NCBI GenBank assembly: GCA_047631555.1
Contig: JBLHZY010000001.1
Coordinates: 1,054,001-1,118,000 of the forward strand
Reading direction: 5' to 3'
DNA: 64,000 bases
Source: JBLHZY01 sp047631555
Lineage (GTDB): Bacteria > Pseudomonadota > Alphaproteobacteria > Rhodobacterales > Rhodobacteraceae
Shown one piece after another: positions 57,846-64,000 of the stretch. Each line of letters begins with the position of its first letter. The first letter of the stretch is position 1. Both the position numbers and the translations under genes were made by a program. The notes under the pieces are model-generated. The model had not been told where the DNA came from, searched no databases, and saw only the letters and a list, made by a program, of their open reading frames with translations.

Positions 57846-60539
57846 TTAACGCCCCAAATCATCCTCAGGAACGCGCGGCAAACTCACCCGAAACGCCGCG
57901 CCCCCTTGCCCCGGAAGATAGGCGATCTGTCCGCCCAAACGGGCCATAATCTCGCGGCAAATTGCCAGGCCCAAACCCGCGCCCCCTGCGGCCGCTTGAT
58001 CCGTAAGACGGGAAAATTTCTCAAAGATAACTGATTGTTTTTCAACCGGAATACCCGTCCCGTTGTCGATAAAATCGATCTCAACATTGGGGCCAGACTC
58101 GCGCATCAGAATTCGCAATCTTGGCGTATCGGCATCGCAATATTTGGCCGCGTTGGCTATCAGGTTGATGAACACCTGCGCAAGGCGATCGCTATCCGTC
58201 ACCGCCCGCAAATTTAGCCCCGCGCGTTCGCGCTCAATCGCCAACTGCCCCGCGCCAACGCCTGATGTCGCCGCGTTCACCGCCCGCTCCATAACCGCCC
58301 CAAGCAGGACTTCTTGGGTGTTGAGCGTCACCTGACCATTCTCCAAAACCGATAGATCAAGAAGGTCATCCAGCAGCCGCGTCAGACGCAGGGTTTCATC
58401 GTGAATAATCGACGAATACCGCTCCAACTCGGCGGCAGGCAAATCGCCCGCCATGAGGATTTCGGAAAAGGCGCGAATGGAGGTCATCGGGGTGCGTAAT
58501 TCATGGCTGATCTGGCTCAAAAATGCGTCCTTCTGGATCGAAAGCGCAGTCAATTTTTCATTGGCTTCGCGAAGCTGTCGCGCGGTGCGGCCCAGCTCGG
58601 ACGATTTGGCCTCCAACTGCGAAGAATACTCCATCATCTGCGCGGTTTCGTCCGCCACGGCCATCAGGTCTTGGACGGAAACGGTTGAGCCGCCAACGAT
58701 CTGCCCGAGCATTGCATGCGCCGTTGCCGCCCCCACGGAGCCTGCCAATTCACGCTCCAATTTCTCAATGAAATCAGGTGTTACGTCGGGAAGGAAGCCG
58801 TGTTTACCTTGGGCAATCGCCGCGCGTTGAAACAGCGCTTGGGCCTCGGAAGCGCCAACAATGCGCTGCGCCATGACAAGCAAATCCTCCGCGCCCGCGC
58901 CCGTTCCGGACCAGCCCGACGCATGGGCGGAATGCTCAAATATATTGACGAACTGAGCGCCTTGAAGCCGCTCCATTGGGCGCGGAAACGAGGCAATAGA
59001 GCCCACGAAAAAGCACAGCGCGTTTAGCGAGAGCGACCAGAGCACCGCATGCACAACCGGATCAAGCCCAACGACACCAAACAACGCCTGCGGACGCAAC
59101 CAATCAATGCCAAATGGCCCCTGTGCCATCAAGGTCTCAGACATCAAAGCCCCCGCCCCGAAAGAGGGCAAAAACAGCGCATAAACCCAGATCGAAAAGC
59201 CGACAATCAGCCCTGCTGCCGCGCCAACCCGCGTCGCGCCACGCCAGAAAATTCCACCCAACAAAGCGGGCAAGGCTTGGGCCACACCGGTAAAGGAAAT
59301 CAAGCCAATTGCAGCAAGCGCTTCAGAGCCACCAGAGAGGCGGAAATAGAGATATCCGAGCGCCAAAACGCCGCCAATTGAGAGCCTGCGCGCAAGCAAA
59401 ACAACCGAGCGAACATCGCCCGAAACGGTTGCGCCTTCGCGCCGCCCGGCAAGCCAAAGCGGCATCACGATATGGTTGGACACCATCGTTGAAAGCGCGA
59501 TTGCCGCCACAATAACCATCGAGGTCGCGCTGGAAAAACCGCCCAAAAAGGCAAGCATCGCAAGGGCTTGGCGATCAAAAGCCAGCGGCAGCGTTAGAAC
59601 AAACATGTCCGGGTTTGCCCCTGCTGGCATCACCGAAAGGCCGACAATCGCGATAGGCAAAACAAACAGGCTCATCCCAAAGAGATAAAGCGGAAAGGCC
59701 CAAGAGGCGGTGAACAAATGCCGCTCGTCTGCGTTCTCGACCACGAGCACTTGGAACATGCGCGGCAGGGTCAAAAACGCCGCTGCAGAAAGGAAGGTTA
59801 ACGCGATCCAGCGCCCGCCCTGAATATCCCAGATTTCCATTTCAGACGCATCAATCCGCGCCATGATATCGCTTGGCCCCGAGGCGATCCCCCAAACAAC
59901 GAAAATCCCAACCGCCAGAAGCGCGACCAGCTTGACGATGGCCTCGAGCGCAATGGCTGTGACCACGCCGTGATGGCGCTCGTTTGCGTCTAGGTTGCGG
60001 GTCCCAAACAGGATGGTAAACAGCGCCAATCCCATCGCGACCCAAAGCGCGGTCGCGTTGAGATCGGGCATCGCCCAGGTCTCGGGGCGGGCCGCCGCGA
60101 AGACCGCAAAACTTAGGGTAACTGATTGAAGTTGCAGGGCAATATATGGCGTCGTCCCAATCACTGCCAGCAGGGTTACCAGCACGCCGAGCAAGTTGCT
60201 TTTGCCATAGCGGGACGAGATCAAATCCGCAATCGAGGTGATCCGCTGTGCCCGCCCGATCCGCACCAATTTGCGCACCGCCCACCACCAGCCGACCATC
60301 ACAAGCGTCGGGCCCAGATAGATCGTGACAAACTCAAGCCCCGAGCGCGCCGCATAGCCGACCGCGCCATAAAACGTCCAAGCCGTGCAATAGATGCTCA
60401 GCGAAAGCGTATAGACCATCGGCGAGCGCAGCCATCCAAGCCGCCCGCCCTCGGCCTGTTTTTCCGCCGCAAAGGCCACAAGAAACAGGAATACAACGTA
60501 GAGCAGGCACACAAGGACCAAAAGATTGAATGGAACCAT
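57846..60539 (-). CDS. Symporter-STAC-histidine kinase fusion (CbrA/CrbS type)
   Basis: An 897-residue sensor. Residues 1-530 hold about 13 membrane helices of the sodium/solute symporter (SLC5) fold (SIADLISSRYGKSNLLGVL, FLGGFSSATSMVIVAAIALSTMVSNHIV). A STAC domain follows (about 545-630, LLVMAQRIVGASEAQALFQRAA and TPDFIEKLERELAGSVGAATAHAML), then a coiled linker, HisKA with SQISHELRTPMTSIRAF (His679) and an ATPase domain (NLIANAAKYCDADTP, GGAGLGLAICREIM). No PAS domain is seen. Relatives sense amino acids (CbrA) or acetate flux (CrbS). A 2-TM protein and a receiver-only regulator precede it in the operon. Confidence 0.92.
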   Translation of the reverse strand: MVPFNLLVLVCLLYVVFLFLVAFAAEKQAEGGRLGWLRSPMVYTLSLSIYCTAWTFYGAVGYAARSGLEFVTIYLGPTLVMVGWWWAVRKLVRIGRAQRITSIADLISSRYGKSNLLGVLVTLLAVIGTTPYIALQLQSVTLSFAVFAAARPETWAMPDLNATALWVAMGLALFTILFGTRNLDANERHHGVVTAIALEAIVKLVALLAVGIFVVWGIASGPSDIMARIDASEMEIWDIQGGRWIALTFLSAAAFLTLPRMFQVLVVENADERHLFTASWAFPLYLFGMSLFVLPIAIVGLSVMPAGANPDMFVLTLPLAFDRQALAMLAFLGGFSSATSMVIVAAIALSTMVSNHIVMPLWLAGRREGATVSGDVRSVVLLARRLSIGGVLALGYLYFRLSGGSEALAAIGLISFTGVAQALPALLGGIFWRGATRVGAAAGLIVGFSIWVYALFLPSFGAGALMSETLMAQGPFGIDWLRPQALFGVVGLDPVVHAVLWSLSLNALCFFVGSIASFPRPMERLQGAQFVNIFEHSAHASGWSGTGAGAEDLLVMAQRIVGASEAQALFQRAAIAQGKHGFLPDVTPDFIEKLERELAGSVGAATAHAMLGQIVGGSTVSVQDLMAVADETAQMMEYSSQLEAKSSELGRTARQLREANEKLTALSIQKDAFLSQISHELRTPMTSIRAFSEILMAGDLPAAELERYSSIIHDETLRLTRLLDDLLDLSVLENGQVTLNTQEVLLGAVMERAVNAATSGVGAGQLAIERERAGLNLRAVTDSDRLAQVFINLIANAAKYCDADTPRLRILMRESGPNVEIDFIDNGTGIPVEKQSVIFEKFSRLTDQAAAGGAGLGLAICREIMARLGGQIAYLPGQGGAAFRVSLPRVPEDDLGR

Positions 60540-60543
60540 AGGT

Positions 60544-60867
60544 TTAGCGCCCTATGCTTGGATCGGCGGGCGGGATTGTCTCGATCAGCGGCCCTTGGGA
60601 ATATGCGCCGTTTTGGGCGGGATCTTCGGCCTCGGTCCGGGCCAGACGGCGCGACAGAAAGGCCGAGATCGCAATCACAACGATCCAGATGCTAAAGATA
60701 TAGAGCATCGCGCGCCCGGTGCGCGCCGTTCCTTCGCCGCTCGACCAGAGCAGCGGAATCATCCAAAGAAAACAAGCGAGTACAGGCAAAAGCCGCGCCA
60801 TATCTATCAAGCGGCGGCGCCGATAGCTGCGCCGTTCCAAAAACAGAGGCGCGTTCGGCGGCTTCAT
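60544..60867 (-). CDS. Small two-helix membrane protein in the symporter-kinase operon
   Basis: A 107-residue protein with a basic N-terminus (ERRSYRRRRLIDMARL) and two hydrophobic helices (LLPVLACFLWMIPLLW and AMLYIFSIWIVVIAISAFL), then a polar tail. The ATG overlaps the receiver gene stop (ATGA), and its own stop is four bases before the kinase start. Tight coupling suggests an accessory subunit of the sensor, similar in place to the small partner proteins of some SLC5 symporters. Family not recognised. Confidence 0.75.
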   Translation of the reverse strand: MKPPNAPLFLERRSYRRRRLIDMARLLPVLACFLWMIPLLWSSGEGTARTGRAMLYIFSIWIVVIAISAFLSRRLARTEAEDPAQNGAYSQGPLIETIPPADPSIGR

Positions 60868-61268
60868 GCGCCGCTGGCCTTGCCCGCCTTGGCCGCAGCG
60901 CCTTCGCCCGCCAATTCACGCAGCACTTCAAGCATCTCTGCATTGGCAAAGGGCTTGGTCATATAGCGGCTTGCGCCGAACTGTTCGGCCATTTCGCGAT
61001 CCTTTTTCTGCCCGCGCGCGGTCAGCATCAGGATCGGCAGATCGCCAACAGAGGCATCCCCGCGCAGCTCCTGCAAAATCTCAAAACCAGAGCGATTGGG
61101 CAGCATCACATCCAAAATCACCACGTCAGGCGATTTGGCCCGCACAGCATCTGCCGCGGTCAGCCCATCAGAATGGGTCTCAACGACCCAACCATCGCGC
61201 GATAAAACAAAACGGATCGCCTCAATAATATTTGGCTCATCCTCGATCAATAACACACGTTTACCCAT
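60864..61268 (-). CDS. Receiver-only response regulator
   Basis: A 134-residue stand-alone receiver. VLLIEDEPNIIEAIRFVLSR gives the acidic pocket, DVVILDVMLPNRSGFEIL the phospho-acceptor Asp, LMLTARGQKKDREMAE the switch Thr, and RYMTKPFANAEML the conserved Lys. The last 20 residues are Ala/Gly-rich. There is no output domain, so it must act through protein contact or pass phosphate onward. It is the first gene of the unit with the 2-TM protein and the symporter-kinase, and is the likely direct partner of that kinase. Confidence 0.93.
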   Translation of the reverse strand: MGKRVLLIEDEPNIIEAIRFVLSRDGWVVETHSDGLTAADAVRAKSPDVVILDVMLPNRSGFEILQELRGDASVGDLPILMLTARGQKKDREMAEQFGASRYMTKPFANAEMLEVLRELAGEGAAAKAGKASGA

Positions 61269-61409
61269 AAGCTGATCTCCCCTTCAGCTTGCGGACCTCC
61301 CCGCATCTCCTTCCTGTATCGCCGCGATTGGCACGCGAGTCAAAGAGGCGGTTGTCGCACCTTTATGGAATTGGCGCTTAATCTGGCGGCGCGCAAAGCC
61401 CTTCGCGCC

Positions 61410-62798
61410 CTATAGCCCTTCGGCCATGATCGAGGGTTCGCGCCGCGCCGCACAGGCCTCGCGCGCGCAAATCCGGCAGCTTGAGCCGATCCCAAGCGCC
61501 TCTTGCGAAAGCTTTTGCGCTGGCGTGATCAGCATTGTGGCCTCAAGGATGGGGGGCGCATCAAAGCTTGGTTCGCCGCGGGTCTGGCAAATGGCATGGA
61601 TGATATACTGGCGCGCGTTTGGCCCGGATTGCGCGACCTGCGTGCGCACCGGCGTTCCGGGATTTGCCAGCGCGCGATAAAGCGGCCAAAGTGGGCAAGC
61701 CGCACCAAAACGCGGCAGGGCAAAGCCCTCAATCGGCTGGCGAAACGTCAGCGTTCCTGAGCCATCGCAGATCACAACACCGTAACGCGTGGCCTCGCCC
61801 TCGGGGACGGGCAGCGCGCCAAGCCGGCGCATCGCCGCCGCCAGAGAGACGTCAAAACGCGCCGCCAAAAGCGCCGGATCAGGGCCAAGCTCCTGAACCG
61901 CTGCCTGCATTTGCGCAAGCGGCATGCGCGCAGCATCCCGGCTATAGCGGGTCAGCCATCCGCGTGCGAGTTGGCGCGCCGGGGCCGAGCGCAGCTGGGT
62001 TGCCGCCGCGATCATCGTCTCGCCGACTTTGCCCTTATCCGCGCCCTCCAAAGCCGGCATGTGATAGCCTGCGTCTTTGAGCCAAGCCTCGACCTCATCT
62101 TGGGGCGCACTCAGCCCTTCCTGCGCTTCGGGCTCTGCATCGAGGTAAGCCACCAAAGCTTGCGAACTTTCGGCGAGGCGGCGGCTGTCTTCATAGATGT
62201 TGCGATGAAACCGCGCCTGCCATTCAGGATCGACCGCCTCGCCATTGGCCAAAATACCGGCGGTCGAGCGGATCGCCGTGACGCTTGAGAGCACCTCATG
62301 CAGCGAGGCCGACAGAAACGGATCATGGGTGAGGCGATCTGTGAGGGCCTCGACTGTGCGTTCAAGGGCGGCGATGCGCCCGTGTTGCGCAGCGATCAAC
62401 GCCGACCAGCCGGGAAAGCGCGCGGCCAGATCATCGATGCGATCGACCTCGGGGATCAGCGCAAGCGGCGCGTTTTGCGGGCCCGATGCGCCCTGCCCGC
62501 TCAGGCCCTGCCTTCCCAAGTCTTGCCTCCCCAAGCCCTGCCCGCCAAGCGAGGCCGCCGCATCGCGCAGCCCTTCCAAAAGCGCCGCTTCGGCCCCTTC
62601 AATCAGCAAGCTCGGATCAACGCCGAGCGCGCGCGCCAGATCAATCAACAGTTTGCCGCCGATTCTGCGTTTGTTGTGTTCGATCAGATTGAGATAGGCC
62701 GGCGAGATTCCGACATCGCGCGCCAAATCCCCTTGCTTTAGCGCTAGCAAAATGCGCCGTTCGCGAAGGCGGGAGCCGGTATGACCACGTTTGGGCAA
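61410..62798 (-). CDS. ScfR-type short-chain fatty-acyl regulator with HisKA-like segment
   Basis: A 462-residue XRE-family transcription factor. The N-terminal HTH (residues 8-65) is SRLRERRILLALKQGDLARDVGISPAYLNLIEHNKRRIG. A Gln/Gly/Leu minirepeat (GGQGLGRQDLGRQGLSGQG) lies at about 85-105. Residues 161-219 resemble a histidine-kinase dimerisation helix pair. The C-terminal half carries the ScfR domain with FALPRFGAACPLWPLYRAL and the closing Cys motif SCRICAREACAARREPS (Cys 441, 444, 449). ScfR/RamB proteins control acetate and propionate metabolism genes in response to acyl-CoA state. It lies next to the symporter-kinase genes and divergent from an ABC solute-binding gene. Confidence 0.88.
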   Translation of the reverse strand: MPKRGHTGSRLRERRILLALKQGDLARDVGISPAYLNLIEHNKRRIGGKLLIDLARALGVDPSLLIEGAEAALLEGLRDAAASLGGQGLGRQDLGRQGLSGQGASGPQNAPLALIPEVDRIDDLAARFPGWSALIAAQHGRIAALERTVEALTDRLTHDPFLSASLHEVLSSVTAIRSTAGILANGEAVDPEWQARFHRNIYEDSRRLAESSQALVAYLDAEPEAQEGLSAPQDEVEAWLKDAGYHMPALEGADKGKVGETMIAAATQLRSAPARQLARGWLTRYSRDAARMPLAQMQAAVQELGPDPALLAARFDVSLAAAMRRLGALPVPEGEATRYGVVICDGSGTLTFRQPIEGFALPRFGAACPLWPLYRALANPGTPVRTQVAQSGPNARQYIIHAICQTRGEPSFDAPPILEATMLITPAQKLSQEALGIGSSCRICAREACAARREPSIMAEGL

Positions 62799-63020
62799 GG
62801 GATTTCTCCTTTAGGATCAAGCAATTTCTGCGGGCGCGAGATAATTTATTTACAATTAACCTTTACAACCTGTGTATGGCTTAACAAAAAAATCGTTATA
62901 CTCAAAGCACTTGTTGCACCCTTATCAAAATCCCTTGATGATCAGCGACATCCTGTAAAAGGATAGGCGGCTCCGGCAAGAGGAGGCTTGTGCCGCTCTA
63001 AACGCAAAGGGAGGATATTT

Positions 63021-64000
63021 ATGTCCAAATCTAATTTCACGCGTCGTGGCGTGCTGAAAACCGGTGCTGTTGCAGGCGCCGGTCTTGCCGTTCCGACAAT
63101 CTTTGGTGGCTCCGCTTGGGCTGCTGGCCACTCTGGCTTTACCAACGCCCCACAAGGCGGCACTGTAACGCTTGGCTTCAACGTTCCCCAATCCGGCGCT
63201 TATGCCGATGAGGGTGCGGATGAGCTGCGCGCATATGAGCTGGCTGTTGAGCACCTGAATGGCGGCGGCGACGGCGGCATGATGAGCACGTTCTCGTCCA
63301 AAGTTCTGGACGGTACAGGCATCTTGGGCAAAAAGGTTGAGTACGTCACTGGCGATACACAAACCAAGTCTGATGCGGCCCGTGCTTCGGCAAAATCGAT
63401 GATCGAAAAAGACGGCGCTGTGATGATCACAGGCGGCTCTTCTTCGGGCGTTGCGATTGCTGTTCAAGGCCTCTGCCAAGAAGCTGGCGTTATCTTTATG
63501 GCCGGTCTGACCCACTCGAACGACACAACGGGTAAAGACAAAAAAGCCAACGGTTTCCGTCACTTCTTTAACGCTTACATGTCTGGCGCGGCGCTCGCAC
63601 CAGTGCTTGCCAAGCGCTATGGTACAGATCGTAAAGCCTATCACCTGACAGCCGACTACACTTGGGGCTGGACGCAGGAAGAATCGATCAAAGCGGCAAC
63701 AGAAGCTCTGGGCTGGGAAACAGTTAACACCGTGCGCACACCGCTCGCGTCGACTGACTTCTCGTCCTACATCACGCCCGTTCTGCAAACAGACGCAGAT
63801 GTTTTGATCCTGAACCACTACGGCGGCAACATGGTGAACTCGCTCACCAACGCTGTTCAGTTCGGCCTGAAAAACAAGCAAGTAAACGGCAAGAACTTCG
63901 AAATCGTTGTTCCGCTCTACTCGCGCTTGATGGCGCGTGGTGCTGGCGAAAACGTTAAGGGCATTCTTGGCTCGACAAACTGGCACTGGTCGCTGACTGA
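63021..64000 (+). CDS. ABC transporter solute-binding protein, urea/amide or branched-chain amino-acid type (cut by window edge)
   Basis: The N-terminal 326 residues of a periplasmic binding protein (type I fold), running off the right edge. GGGAGG precedes the ATG at 63021. The signal MSKSNFTRRGVLKTGAVAGA carries a twin-arginine motif (TRRGVLK), so export is by Tat, ending near SAWAAGH. The mature part, VTLGFNVPQSGAYADEGADELRAYELAVEHLNGGGDGG, GGSSSGVAIAVQGLCQEAGVIFMAGLTHSNDTTG and TADYTWGWTQEESIKAA, fits the LivJ/UrtA/AmiC group. The ligand cannot be decided here; permease and ATPase genes are expected downstream, outside the window. The 222-base 5' spacer holds no other gene. Confidence 0.9.
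   Translation, partial: MSKSNFTRRGVLKTGAVAGAGLAVPTIFGGSAWAAGHSGFTNAPQGGTVTLGFNVPQSGAYADEGADELRAYELAVEHLNGGGDGGMMSTFSSKVLDGTGILGKKVEYVTGDTQTKSDAARASAKSMIEKDGAVMITGGSSSGVAIAVQGLCQEAGVIFMAGLTHSNDTTGKDKKANGFRHFFNAYMSGAALAPVLAKRYGTDRKAYHLTADYTWGWTQEESIKAATEALGWETVNTVRTPLASTDFSSYITPVLQTDADVLILNHYGGNMVNSLTNAVQFGLKNKQVNGKNFEIVVPLYSRLMARGAGENVKGILGSTNWHWSLT

Overview
The window reads as a chromosome segment of an alphaproteobacterium of the order Rhodobacterales (roseobacter/Rhodobacter type). The grounds are gene content and style, not a database match: a class II ribonucleotide reductase as the only RNR seen, an Edd/Eda Entner-Doudoroff pair, Tat-exported TRAP and ABC solute-binding proteins, an ScfR-type regulator, DUF2852, DUF2927 and DUF6778-type proteins, and trp genes near a yibQ-like gene. 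Most of the DNA is GC-rich and tightly packed with housekeeping genes. I see no phage, insertion sequence, CRISPR array or rRNA, and only one tRNA.

Layout. 1-5.4 kb: 5' end of tgt, two Fe-S assembly genes (sufT-like, sufA-like), tandem TfoX-N genes, tpiA, an FAD monooxygenase and a DksA with a degenerate zinc site. 5.6-11.4 kb: a MoxR ATPase and its probable VWA partner, separated by a sensor kinase, a GNAT, a DUF2927 lipoprotein and a 54-residue membrane protein. 11.4-14.2 kb: a lower-GC accessory patch with a zinc-ribbon/winged-helix/deoxyribosyltransferase-like (TIR-like) protein and a methyltransferase bracketed by long imperfect direct repeats. 14.2-18 kb: M48 protease, PIN protein, RlmI-type methyltransferase, lipoprotein and a 54-residue protein. 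18-24 kb: edd-eda behind a perfect 18-bp operator, then glnE. 24-27 kb: DUF2852, RDD, arginyl/leucyl-transferase and a deiodinase-like redoxin. 27-34 kb: a TRAP operon with a divergent Cache-kinase/NarL-type two-component pair. 34.5-37.6 kb: ilvBN behind a leader-peptide attenuator. 37.6-40.1 kb: a XRE regulator facing an OB-fold-like gene across two matching inverted repeats, an EF-hand protein and a GNAT. 40.4-44.4 kb: nrdJ with a probable pair of NrdR boxes. 44.8-50.8 kb: tRNA-Pro, DUF192, double cold-shock protein, pdxH, fabI-lysE-gpt and ppiD. 50.8-55.6 kb: trpE and trpGD with yibQ on the opposite strand between them. 55.6-64 kb: a C4 DksA/TraR protein, a FliM/FliN-domain protein with a long Gly-Leu-Pro-Pro-Leu tail, a symporter-STAC-kinase/receiver system, ScfR and the start of an ABC solute-binding protein.

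The genes work mainly in central metabolism and its control: glycolysis and Entner-Doudoroff (tpiA, edd, eda), branched-chain and aromatic amino acids (ilvBN, trpEGD), nitrogen control (glnE), nucleotides (nrdJ, gpt), lipid synthesis (fabI), and carboxylate uptake with matched sensing. The least explained items are the repeat-bracketed accessory patch, the HisKA-like segment inside ScfR, the repeat-tailed FliM-like protein, the paired operators at 38.5-38.7 kb and the tandem duplication of the ilvN 3' end. All functions are read from sequence only; none was checked by search.
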